DNA of 10,144 nucleotides from Eubacterium sp. (GCA_017616955.1 JAFZXD010000253.1:1-10144), one strand, 5' to 3'. Positions 1 to 7,111 are shown, numbered from the stretch's first letter. Notes: generated from the sequence alone by a model not told the origin. Translations and numbers: made by a program.

Positions 1-1
1 T

Positions 2-1852
2 ATGAGAGCACATAGCCTTACTGTGACGGAAAAAATGGTGGAATACGGAGATTATTCCTCTAATGTTGACAATCTGGTTGAGAAGCTTCTGGATAATAAT
101 CCGGGTGCTGAAGCTATAGTATCTGCTAATGATGAGATGGCTATCAGCATATACAATGTATGCAGAAAGAGGGGACTTGCCCCCGGAAGAGATATAGCAG
201 TAACCGGATATGATGATGTGGACTTTGCTCAGCGTATGGATCCTCCGCTTACAACGGCTAATCAGGATGGACTGGATATGGGATATCGTGCGCTTAAATG
301 TGCGGTTTCTCTTTGCAAGGATCCTACAAACCCGATAAAGATGAAAATACCGGCTAAGTTTTTGAAACGTCAGTCCTGCGGATGTAAGATGCAGAGCTTT
401 GACGAAGAATTGGAACTGTCTGATATACTGGCCAAGATAAAGGGGTCTGATGACGTGACTCAGATCAAAGAGGCTGCATCGGCTGCTGCGGAAGGCTCGT
501 ATAAGAGTGTGGTTTCCGAGGAAGACAGAACTAACGGTAAAGAATTTTTTGAGTTTTTGATCTCATCGTTTTTAAAGTTAAAAGAAAATTCAGATTATGA
601 CAGAAAAGAGATGACTGACGAAATATTATTACGTGCTCAGAATCTCTGTATAAATGAAGGCGATAAGAATCTGGACTTTTCAGGTTTTATCAGATCATTT
701 CAGCAGGTAATGCGTTTCTTTATGGAAAACGAGAAGGATGTCGATATATTGGTTCTTCTTGGACGGGTTCTTGAGATAACGGATAATTATATAACATCAT
801 TTGTTATGAGAAATGATGAAGAGAATATAATGATGCTGCTGAAGAAGAGCTGGGCGGCACCGGCATCTATTAAGTACATGATAGATAAAGCCGATGATGA
901 GAATGCATTTAATCGTATGGCGCTTGAAACGGCAGTGGATCAGGGCGCGCGAAGTGCTTACCTGTATCTTCTTCCGAAACCTCTTAAATGTGATAGAAAA
1001 GAGGAGTTTAAGTGTCCTGAAAGATTAGAGCTGGTGGCTGAATATACTGATGATATTGTAAAGGTTTATGATAAGGGTGAGCGACCGATAGTAACGAAGG
1101 AAAATGGATTCGCATCGCTTTATCCTGATTCATCAAAACATAACTATGTTGTATTCCTGCTTTTTGCAAAGGAATACCAGTACGGAATAATGCTCTGTGA
1201 GATTGATGATACATCTATAGGTCTTTTATACGGAGTTACTCTTCAGATCAGTACAGCGAAAGCATATATGCAGATAAGTGAGCAGGAGAATGAAGCTAAG
1301 CAGCAACTGTATAATACATTGAAGGAACTCAGGGATAAAAATGAGATGCTCAGCTTTGTTTCATCGACTGATGCGCTCACCGGAATATATAACAGACGTG
1401 GATTTATTGAAAATGCAGTTGATGCAATAAATAAGCATATAGGTATGCGTGCGGCATTTTTCTTCTCAGATCTGGATCATCTGAAACAGATAAATGATGA
1501 GTTCGGACACCAGGAAGGTGACTTTGCTTTGGTACATGCCGCTGAGATCATTAAAGAAACAATTGAAAGCTTCGGACGTGATGGCACTGTTTGCGGTCGT
1601 ATCGGAGGCGATGAATTTGTTTCATTTATGATCTGCGAGAATGATAACGATACTGAAGAAGTATTGGAACAGATGAAGTTGAGGTGCAAGGAATTCAATA
1701 AAACTTGCGATAAACCTTATTATGTGGAATTCTCTACAGGATGCAATCCATTTATCTGCAGGGAGGTTTTCTCTGTTGCTGAGTTGACCAGCCAGGCGGA
1801 TGAATGTTTATACGAAGCTAAAAAAACGAGACGACAGAATATAGTTAAGTAG
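2..1852 (+). CDS. Diguanylate cyclase with LacI/periplasmic-binding-like sensor half (5' truncated by window edge)
   Basis: Probably a sensor-controlled diguanylate cyclase making c-di-GMP from two GTP. Visible residues 1-125 match the second half of a LacI/RbsB-type ligand-binding domain: SANDEMA at 41-47, and GYDDVDFA followed by DPPLTT at 69-85, the LacI family signature. Residues 130-300 are mostly helical and unrecognised. Residues about 310-425 look GAF-like, and 425-452 is a probable coiled-coil linker. The GGDEF domain starts with DALTGIYNRRGF (457-468), has the metal-site aspartates around SDLDH (489-493), and an intact RIGGDEF with GGDEF at 535-539. It ends naturally near ADECLYEAKK. 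The inhibitory RxxD site reads RDGT, so c-di-GMP product inhibition may be weak. The ATG at position 2 is probably internal, because the first half of the sensor domain is missing and no HTH is seen. It is the first visible gene of a rightward operon. Ligand and membrane topology cannot be told. Confidence 0.9.
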   Translation: MRAHSLTVTEKMVEYGDYSSNVDNLVEKLLDNNPGAEAIVSANDEMAISIYNVCRKRGLAPGRDIAVTGYDDVDFAQRMDPPLTTANQDGLDMGYRALKCAVSLCKDPTNPIKMKIPAKFLKRQSCGCKMQSFDEELELSDILAKIKGSDDVTQIKEAASAAAEGSYKSVVSEEDRTNGKEFFEFLISSFLKLKENSDYDRKEMTDEILLRAQNLCINEGDKNLDFSGFIRSFQQVMRFFMENEKDVDILVLLGRVLEITDNYITSFVMRNDEENIMMLLKKSWAAPASIKYMIDKADDENAFNRMALETAVDQGARSAYLYLLPKPLKCDRKEEFKCPERLELVAEYTDDIVKVYDKGERPIVTKENGFASLYPDSSKHNYVVFLLFAKEYQYGIMLCEIDDTSIGLLYGVTLQISTAKAYMQISEQENEAKQQLYNTLKELRDKNEMLSFVSSTDALTGIYNRRGFIENAVDAINKHIGMRAAFFFSDLDHLKQINDEFGHQEGDFALVHAAEIIKETIESFGRDGTVCGRIGGDEFVSFMICENDNDTEEVLEQMKLRCKEFNKTCDKPYYVEFSTGCNPFICREVFSVAELTSQADECLYEAKKTRRQNIVK

Positions 1853-1855
1853 TAT

Positions 1856-3022
1856 ATGAGCAGATTATTTGACAAAGTAATAATACAAGTTCTTACGGTA
1901 TTCGCCATGTGTTATATAACGCATGGCAATACCTTTCTTGTTGTTTTATATTCTTCTGTTATTCTGAACGGAGTAAACTATTATCTTATAAGCCGGGAAG
2001 ATATGGATTTCAAGATCGATCTCAAGGATTTTAAGGAAAGCTGTGCTTTTGTATTGGAAATACTTGTGGCACTTCTCGGACTGTTCTATCCTCCGGCAGT
2101 TATTTTTATTCCCATCAATATGTATGATATAGTGAGATCCAGAAACTATTATGCAGCCGGTATTTCGGTCATCGGTCTCATAAAGTATTCAAATGCCTCT
2201 GATATGAATTCGAGATTGTTTTTGTATGTTCTGACGATCACTGTTCTTTCTGTAATGCTTGCAGTTTATACGGAAGAGAAAAATGTGGTAAAGAAAGAAT
2301 ACAGAAGACTGAGAGATGATTCGGTTGAGAAGAACACACTTCTCAGGTCACAGAATACAGAACTTATCAAGGCGAGAGATACTGAAATATATAATGCACA
2401 GCTGTCTGAAAGAAACAGGATAGCAAGAGAGATACATGATAATGTCGGTCATACGTTGTCCAGAGCTATACTTCAGATGGGGGCGCTTCTTGCAATTCAT
2501 AAAGAAGAACCTGTTCACAGTGAACTGGAGGGAGTAAGACAGACCCTTGATGATGCTATGAACAATATCAGATCAAGTGTTCATAATATGCATGATGATT
2601 CCATAGATGTGAAGTCAAATATAACTCAATTGGCTGAACCGCTGAAGAACAGATTTGTTCTGCATATGGATATCGATATAGGGAATGATACGCCTCGTCA
2701 GATTAAGTATGCCATAATAGGTATTACAAAAGAGTGTATCTCGAATATTATGAAACACAGTCATAATACTGATGTTGATATAAGATTAAATGAGCATCCG
2801 TCTATGTATCAGCTCATCGTTCATGATTACAATTCCGATAACAGTTCGAACAATTCTGATAAAAAGAATTCGGGTGTGTCGGCAACGAGTGTTTTAAACG
2901 ATCCGGGTATGGGGCTTGAGAATATACGCGGACGCGTGGAATCAACAGATGGAAAGTTGAATATATCAACAGATAATGGGTTTAGAGTATTTGTAACAAT
3001 ACCGAGGAAGGATATAGTATGA
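1856..3022 (+). CDS. Membrane sensor histidine kinase, DesK/NarX/LiaS class (HisKA_3)
   Basis: Sensor kinase (388 aa) expected to autophosphorylate a histidine and pass the phosphate to the regulator encoded next. The N-terminal half has several hydrophobic segments (about 8-45, 62-90, 98-110, 119-138), suggesting 4-6 membrane spans with little extracytoplasmic domain, so the stimulus may be sensed in the membrane. A coiled-coil linker (140-185) leads to the HisKA_3 motif ERNRIAREIHDNVGHTLSR, phospho-acceptor His194. The ATPase domain has an N-box KECISNIMKHS (292-302, Asn297) and a clear G2 box GMGLENIRGR (351-360). The first glycine box is abnormal: after VHD (322-324) the usual glycines are replaced by an Asn/Ser-rich stretch (326-340). 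The start is preceded by no convincing Shine-Dalgarno and lies in frame with the upstream cyclase, separated by TAG-TAT, so translation probably depends on coupling. The end overlaps the next start by ATGA. Signal unknown. Confidence 0.92.
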   Translation: MSRLFDKVIIQVLTVFAMCYITHGNTFLVVLYSSVILNGVNYYLISREDMDFKIDLKDFKESCAFVLEILVALLGLFYPPAVIFIPINMYDIVRSRNYYAAGISVIGLIKYSNASDMNSRLFLYVLTITVLSVMLAVYTEEKNVVKKEYRRLRDDSVEKNTLLRSQNTELIKARDTEIYNAQLSERNRIAREIHDNVGHTLSRAILQMGALLAIHKEEPVHSELEGVRQTLDDAMNNIRSSVHNMHDDSIDVKSNITQLAEPLKNRFVLHMDIDIGNDTPRQIKYAIIGITKECISNIMKHSHNTDVDIRLNEHPSMYQLIVHDYNSDNSSNNSDKKNSGVSATSVLNDPGMGLENIRGRVESTDGKLNISTDNGFRVFVTIPRKDIV

Positions 3023-3693
3023 AGGTAGTTATAGTCGATGATGATAAGCTTGTAGCCATGTCACTTAAAACAATCGTTGAGTCGGATAAGGATATAGAGG
3101 TTCTTGCAACCGGGAACTCGGGAGCGGATGCTATAAAACTGTACGAGGAATATAAGCCGGACGTTCTCCTTATGGATATACGTATGGCGGGAATGACAGG
3201 ACTTGAAGCCGGAGAAGAGATACTTGGAACACATGCGGATGCAAAGATACTATATCTGACTACATTTAATGATGATGAATATATAGTCAAGGCTCTGTCC
3301 ATAGGTGCCAAGGGATATATAATAAAACAGGATTTCGATTCTATAGTTCCTTCGCTCAAAACGGTATTCAGCGGACAGACCGTATTTGGAAATGAAATAA
3401 CGGAAAAACTGCCGGATATCCTGATGAAATCAACAACTCCTAATGATTCTCAGGGAAATAAAACCGAAAGTAGTGAAGCTGTGGATTTTTCATACGAATC
3501 ACATGGACTTACCGAACAGGAATTCCAGATAGTAAAATGTGTTGCTGACGGTTTATCGAATAAAGAACTTGCCGACAAACTATTTCTTTCTGAAGGAACA
3601 GTAAGAAATTATATCAGTAATATACTTTCAAAACTGGATCTTCGTGACAGAACAAATCTTGCTATATATTATTATAAAACTATTAATAGATAA
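3019..3693 (+). CDS. Two-component response regulator, NarL/LuxR family
   Basis: DNA-binding response regulator (224 aa), the expected partner of the overlapping kinase. The receiver domain (1-110) has the acidic cluster D7-D8-D9, phospho-acceptor Asp53 in LLMDIRMAGMTG, the switch Thr81/Thr82 after ILYL, and Lys103 in IIKQD. A Ser/Asn-rich linker (about 137-160) joins it to a LuxR-type helix-turn-helix (163-224) with GLTEQEFQIVKCVADGLSN followed by KELADKLFLSEGTVRNYISN, all hallmark positions present. The start ATG overlaps the kinase TGA by four bases, a classic coupled pair that should give similar amounts of both proteins. In this family phosphorylation normally causes dimerisation and promoter binding; targets are unknown here, though the operon itself or the downstream protease are natural candidates. 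Nothing appears broken. Confidence 0.95.
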   Translation: MKVVIVDDDKLVAMSLKTIVESDKDIEVLATGNSGADAIKLYEEYKPDVLLMDIRMAGMTGLEAGEEILGTHADAKILYLTTFNDDEYIVKALSIGAKGYIIKQDFDSIVPSLKTVFSGQTVFGNEITEKLPDILMKSTTPNDSQGNKTESSEAVDFSYESHGLTEQEFQIVKCVADGLSNKELADKLFLSEGTVRNYISNILSKLDLRDRTNLAIYYYKTINR

Positions 3694-3714
3694 AAAACTT
3701 ACTTGGAGGACTAA

Positions 3715-4659
3715 ATGGGTAAAACAGAAGAAAATGTAAAAGAAGAAAGTACTATGAAAAAAGCGGCGGCAATGCTTTGGAAATATCTGCTGGGAGGAAT
3801 TATCCCAACGTATGTTCTGACCTTTTTCCTGATGATAATGTCGTCTTATATAACAGCCACGATTGTAACTCTGCCTGTTGAAAAATTGAATCTGATACAT
3901 GATGATAATCCGGTGCTTTCGACGGGAATGTCATATTTGGGTTCAATTGGAATGTGGGGTGCAATCCTTATAATATATCTGTTATTCAGACGTCAAAGAG
4001 CTTACCTGAAAAAGCTTATTCGTAAGATTAATAAAAGAACGGTTATATGCCTGATCATAGGACTATTTATAGGTGTTGGACTGAATATCACATGTATTCT
4101 GGCGGCAATCATTCATAAAGATATATATCTGTATTTTAATGATTTTAGTATACTGCCATGTCTGTTTCTTTTGGTGGCTGTATTTGTTCAGTCATCCTCA
4201 GAAGAAGTTCTGTGCAGAGGATTTGTTTACAGAAGAATTGAGACATTTTATAAAATGCCGATAGTTCCGATCATAGCCAATTCATTGCTTTTTGCGATAC
4301 TTCATCTGCTTAACCCGGGAGTTACGGTCGTTTCGATCCTTAATATATTCCTTTGCGGAATACTCTTTTCAATCCTGTATTATTATACAGGTAATCTGAG
4401 TCTCTGTTATACAGGGCACATGGGATGGAACTTCTGTCAGAGTATAATATTCGGACTTCCAAACAGCGGTGTTGTAGTTCCGTATTCTTTTATGAAACTT
4501 GAAGCGTCAAATGCAAGAGACAGTTTTTTCTATAACTGTGCATTTGGTGTGGAAGGAACCGAGTTCTCGGTTATAGTCCTTTCGATAGCGTGTATTATTG
4601 TTATCATTCTCGGACAAAAGAAAATAATAAATAATGGAAATAAGTCAGAAGAAAACTGA
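3715..4659 (+). CDS. CPBP family intramembrane glutamic-type protease (Abi/CAAX-like)
   Basis: Polytopic membrane protein (314 aa) with the three conserved CPBP/Abi motifs: EEVLCR (Glu163, Glu164, Arg168), FxxxH (Phe193, His197) and HxxxN (His235, Asn239), so the active site looks complete. Hydrophobic stretches at about 24-50, 76-91, 109-133, 145-160, 182-197, 204-225 and 282-300 suggest roughly seven or eight spans. Bacterial members are associated with bacteriocin self-immunity, peptide maturation, cleavage of membrane regulators, or unknown roles; the substrate cannot be read from sequence. A good ribosome binding site (GGAGGA, 3705-3710) sits just before the chosen ATG. A second in-frame ATG at 3754 begins MKKAAAMLWKYLL and could be used instead, removing a short charged leader. 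It lies 21 nt after the response regulator, hence in the same operon, and is followed by a strong terminator. Confidence 0.9.
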   Translation: MGKTEENVKEESTMKKAAAMLWKYLLGGIIPTYVLTFFLMIMSSYITATIVTLPVEKLNLIHDDNPVLSTGMSYLGSIGMWGAILIIYLLFRRQRAYLKKLIRKINKRTVICLIIGLFIGVGLNITCILAAIIHKDIYLYFNDFSILPCLFLLVAVFVQSSSEEVLCRGFVYRRIETFYKMPIVPIIANSLLFAILHLLNPGVTVVSILNIFLCGILFSILYYYTGNLSLCYTGHMGWNFCQSIIFGLPNSGVVVPYSFMKLEASNARDSFFYNCAFGVEGTEFSVIVLSIACIIVIILGQKKIINNGNKSEEN

Positions 4660-4669
4660 TAATAAGAAA

Positions 4670-4689
4670 AGCCCGGTATATACCGGGCT
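4670..4689. terminator. Bidirectional intrinsic terminator between convergent genes
   Basis: AGCCCGGTATATACCGGGCT is a perfect 20-nt palindrome with GC-rich arms, lying between the stop of the CPBP gene (4659) and the stop of the leftward PH-domain gene (4695). Rightward it is followed by AAATTTTA. Leftward it is followed by TTTTCTTATT on the minus strand, a good uridine tract. It can therefore end transcription from both sides, more strongly for the leftward gene. Confidence 0.85.
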
Positions 4690-4694
4690 AAATT

Positions 4695-5093
4695 TTAGTG
4701 ATAGTGATCGTCATCGTAGTCGTCAGCATAACCGTCATGGTCGTGATCTGACATGAATTCACGTCCGGAGATTCTCTTTCTCTGACGTTCTTCCTCAACA
4801 AGCTGTGAAAGCTGTTCTTTTACTTCTTTTGAATTCTTTATATTTTTTATCTCGAAACATTTCATGGTTTTATCAGAACTGTCTACGCTGATAGTCCCCA
4901 GACCGAAGATTCTCTGTGTGAATGATCTCTTAAGTGAGAGGTCGAGGATTCGGTATAACCTTATCTCATCTTCTTTGATACTTAAAACACCGGTTTTTAT
5001 AAACAGTCTTTCTTCGTCAAAGCTGTATACTGTAAATGACCATGGGAGTCCGCACCAGTTTCTTTTTCTCTGCTTAAATAATAAATCGCCCAT
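4695..5093 (-). CDS. Bacterial PH-domain protein with His/Asp-rich C-terminal tail
   Basis: Small soluble protein (132 aa) with no membrane span or signal peptide. Residues 15-100 resemble the bacterial pleckstrin-homology fold of the YdbS/YdbT (bPH_2) type: strands around WSFTVYSFDEERLFIKTGVL, then DEIRLYRILDLSL (42-54), then QRIFGLGTISVDSSDKT (60-76), in the order and spacing usual for this family. A charged helix follows (87-109). The tail (115-132) reads SDHDHDGYADDYDDDHYH, five His and eight Asp in 18 residues, which could bind divalent metal or simply be disordered. The start chosen is the ATG at 5093, because AGGAGG lies six bases before it; an in-frame ATG at 5132 would add 13 residues but has no such site. 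It is transcribed away from the zinc-ribbon/TPM operon, with which it shares an intergenic region. Its role is unknown; single PH domains of this type are often found in membrane-associated or stress contexts. Confidence 0.85.
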   Translation of the reverse strand: MGDLLFKQRKRNWCGLPWSFTVYSFDEERLFIKTGVLSIKEDEIRLYRILDLSLKRSFTQRIFGLGTISVDSSDKTMKCFEIKNIKNSKEVKEQLSQLVEEERQRKRISGREFMSDHDHDGYADDYDDDHYH

Positions 5094-5099
5094 TTTTAA

Positions 5100-5105
5100 C
5101 CTCCT
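5100..5105 (-). promoter_or_regulatory. Ribosome binding site deciding the PH-protein start
   Basis: The minus strand reads AGGAGG, six bases before ATG 5093. This near-perfect Shine-Dalgarno favours that start over the upstream in-frame ATG at 5132. Confidence 0.85.
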
Positions 5106-5138
5106 GATATTCTTTTGATCTAGATATATCACTCTTTT

Positions 5139-5167
5139 AAGATACCCTAAATGAAGCTATGTTTCAA
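5139..5167 (-). promoter_or_regulatory. Candidate sigma-A promoter for the PH-domain gene
   Basis: On the minus strand TTGAAA (5167-5162) is followed after exactly 17 nt by TATCTT (5144-5139). The -35 matches consensus at five of six positions and the -10 at four of six. It points at the PH gene with a leader of about 40 nt. A short inverted repeat CAAC-N6-GTTG (5165-5178) overlaps the -35. Judged by eye only. Confidence 0.5.
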
Positions 5168-5189
5168 CATAAAAGTTGCCATTTTCTCA

Positions 5190-5218
5190 TTGATTTATTC
5201 ATCAATAGTAGTTAGAAT
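5190..5218 (+). promoter_or_regulatory. Candidate sigma-A promoter for the small-protein/zinc-ribbon/TPM operon
   Basis: TTGATT (5190-5195) and TAGAAT (5213-5218) are separated by 17 nt, with four and five matches to the consensus hexamers. The inverted repeat ATTGAT-N6-ATCAAT (5189-5206) covers the -35 and could be an operator. The leader of about 65 nt contains a modest hairpin (5229-5248, loop TGTAAG) followed by only three T residues. The -35 elements of this and the leftward promoter are about 23 bp apart, so one regulator could control both. Confidence 0.55.
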
Positions 5219-5290
5219 AGAAGTGTATGTGCTGATGTAAGTCGGCATTTTAGTGAACAATTATTTATTAGTTTGTAAAGGAGAAGTATT

Positions 5291-5461
5291 ATGGCAGATT
5301 TGAATGATATCAAGAACCTTGCAGATAAGGCCGGAGATGTTGCCAAGAAGGCAGAAGACATGGCTAAGAAAGCCGGAATATCCGAGAAAGACATCAAGAA
5401 CGTGACTGACAAAGTTGCAGATGTTGCAAAGGATATTATTGAGAAAAAGACCGGTAAATAA
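5291..5461 (+). CDS. 56-aa Lys/Ala-rich amphipathic helical small protein
   Basis: A short gene with a clear ribosome binding site (AAAGGAG at 5277-5283, seven bases before ATG) placed directly after a candidate promoter. The product begins MADLNDIKNLADKAGDVAKK and ends in KKTGK. It has no Cys, Trp, Tyr, Phe or Pro and is almost entirely predicted helix. Hydrophobic residues fall at i/i+3/i+4 spacing in two blocks (about 7-28 and 35-50), broken by GISEKD (29-34), suggesting a two-helix hairpin. The blocks share the pattern ADKxGDVAKK / TDKVADVAKD, an approximate internal duplication resembling LEA-like or MT0933-antitoxin-like sequences, though neither family is established here. It stops 48 nt before the zinc-ribbon gene, so the two are probably co-transcribed. 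Likely a cytoplasmic or membrane-surface binding protein; function unknown. Confidence 0.8.
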   Translation: MADLNDIKNLADKAGDVAKKAEDMAKKAGISEKDIKNVTDKVADVAKDIIEKKTGK

Positions 5462-5509
5462 GTCGGGGATATGGTGTAGAAAAATAATTATAGGTTAAAG
5501 GGAGAGCGT

Positions 5510-7111
5510 ATGATACAATGTCCAAACTGTGGGGGAAGTGTTGTTTTCGACATTGCCACGCAGCAGATGAAATGTCAATCATGTTCATCTTTGTTTAATC
5601 CATACGATTTTAAATACGGGAATGGTGCTGAGGAAAGTACTGAATATGACGTTACCGTGTTCAAATGTCCGCAGTGTGGTGGTGAGATAGCTTCAACTGA
5701 TGAGACGGCAGCTGCTTTCTGCAGTTATTGCGGTTCTTCAAATGTTTTGGAAAGTCGTATATCAAAAGAGAAGAAACCTCAGCTGATTATACCTTTCAAA
5801 AAAACAAAACAGCAGTGTAAAGATTTATTTGCAAAGAAGGTGGGCAAATCTTTGTTTGCTCCGTCTGATTATAAGAACTGTAAAGTAGAATCGTTCAGGG
5901 GCATATACATGCCATACTGGATGTATGATATGTCTCAGAATGGTCAGGTATCCGGAAAAACTTCTACTTCGCACAGAAGCGGTGATTATATTATTACGGA
6001 TCATTATTTCTGTTCCGGTAATCTTCAGGCAGTATATAACGGCGTCTCTTATGATGCCTCATCCACTTTTGCGGATGATATAAGTGGAGATATTGCTCCA
6101 TACAGCGTAAAGGATATAACAACATTTACACCTTCATATCTGTCGGGATACTATGCGGATATAGCTGATGTTCCGATGGATGTATACGCAAGTTCTGCGA
6201 AAGAATCGGCTGAAAGCTTTTCTGCTGACTTTGTTAAGGCGAAAACACCTTTTGCACGTGAATTCGTGGAGAACGGGTTAAAGATTCCCACAACGGCAGT
6301 AAATGTAACCAGATCGGCTATGTTCCCGGTTTGGTTTATGTCATACAGAAGAGGAAACAGAGTGGCTTATGCTACCGTAAACGGACAAACCGGAAAGGTT
6401 TCGGCCGATATTCCGATAAGTATTTCGAAATATATAGTTTGTGCGGTGATAGCTGCACTTCTGTGTTTCCCGGTACTTCAGTTTTTATTTACAATAACTC
6501 CGCAGGTTATGATGATAGTTGCTTCGGTCATCTCACTGGTTGTTGCTATTATGTATAACGGAGAAATGAAGAAGATTCTGTCTATAGAGAATCATGAGGA
6601 CGATCTGGGATATAAAGTAAAAAAAGGAATGGTGAATCCGAAGCAGGCTAAAAAACAGGCCTCCGGAAAGAAAAAAGGAAATGGACTCATGAATGTGGGT
6701 CAGGCAATAGGAATCGCTGTCTTTCTGTTTTTCTTCCTTGGAGTGGCCGGCACGATATTCGGAAGTGCTTTATCATCACTTACGTCCAGTTCACCGATGG
6801 GAAGAGCAGTGGTTATTCTCATACTTCTTGTGATAATAATCGGTGTTACGATCAGTGCAAATAAAAAGATCTCTCAGATGATCTACAAAAACGGTTTTGC
6901 TGCATCGATCTGGACAAGTATTGCGGTTGGAATCCTGTTTTTGGTTGCAGTGATAAATCCTGTAGCTGATATTTACTATTATATAGCTATAGCTGTTTCA
7001 ATAGTCGGTATTTTACTGACACTTTTGGATATGATGCGATGCTTTAATCTTATGGCAATGCGTCCATTACCTCAGTTTAAGATGTATCAGGGAGGTGATG
7101 ACCGTGCGTAA
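5510..7111 (+). CDS. Membrane protein with two N-terminal zinc ribbons (YdjG-like architecture)
   Basis: A 533-aa protein. Two tandem zinc ribbons open it: C4/C7 with C22/C25, and C53/C56 with C71/C74, all eight cysteines in CxxC pairs, TFIIB-like. Residues 88-300 form a soluble beta-rich region with IIPFKKTKQQ, GIYMPYWMYD and NGVSYDASSTFADD, features recalled from zinc-ribbon proteins of this type. About six hydrophobic spans follow (307-327, 330-350, 398-420, 431-450, 464-483, 486-508), with a Lys-rich cytoplasmic loop (365-393) between the second and third. No signal peptide is seen, so the zinc ribbons should be cytoplasmic. The start is preceded by AAAGGGAG. Such proteins are often labelled after DNA-helicase or TFIIB zinc ribbons, but nothing enzymatic is visible. 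The stop overlaps the TPM gene start by eight bases, so the two are translationally coupled. In B. subtilis the YdjG/YdjH pair of this kind works with PspA at the membrane; a similar role here is inference. Confidence 0.85.
   Translation: MIQCPNCGGSVVFDIATQQMKCQSCSSLFNPYDFKYGNGAEESTEYDVTVFKCPQCGGEIASTDETAAAFCSYCGSSNVLESRISKEKKPQLIIPFKKTKQQCKDLFAKKVGKSLFAPSDYKNCKVESFRGIYMPYWMYDMSQNGQVSGKTSTSHRSGDYIITDHYFCSGNLQAVYNGVSYDASSTFADDISGDIAPYSVKDITTFTPSYLSGYYADIADVPMDVYASSAKESAESFSADFVKAKTPFAREFVENGLKIPTTAVNVTRSAMFPVWFMSYRRGNRVAYATVNGQTGKVSADIPISISKYIVCAVIAALLCFPVLQFLFTITPQVMMIVASVISLVVAIMYNGEMKKILSIENHEDDLGYKVKKGMVNPKQAKKQASGKKKGNGLMNVGQAIGIAVFLFFFLGVAGTIFGSALSSLTSSSPMGRAVVILILLVIIIGVTISANKKISQMIYKNGFAASIWTSIAVGILFLVAVINPVADIYYYIAIAVSIVGILLTLLDMMRCFNLMAMRPLPQFKMYQGGDDRA
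7091..7095 (+). promoter_or_regulatory. Ribosome binding site deciding the TPM-protein start
   Basis: GGAGG lies eight bases before GTG 7104 but only two before ATG 7098, and overlaps GTG 7095. Spacing therefore favours GTG 7104, which also gives the cleaner signal peptide start MRKISKALMA. Confidence 0.8.

Noticed and set aside
4864..5118. Plus-strand ORF opposite the PH gene
   Set aside because: It is a shadow of the PH gene with no ribosome binding site and no recognisable composition.
5094..5132. Longer PH-protein start at 5132
   Set aside because: A perfect AGGAGG sits inside this extension, six bases before ATG 5093, and the candidate promoter -10 lies too close to 5132 for a normal leader.
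5291..5461. Assigning the small protein as an MT0933-type antitoxin
   Set aside because: The resemblance is only Lys/Ala-rich helical composition, and there is no toxin gene beside it.
6331..6558. Overlapping plus-strand ORF inside the zinc-ribbon gene
   Set aside because: Out-of-frame reading of a clear membrane-protein gene with no start signal.
7095..7103. GTG 7095 or ATG 7098 as the TPM-protein start
   Set aside because: GGAGG overlaps or nearly touches them. GTG 7104 has an eight-base spacing and gives a better signal peptide.
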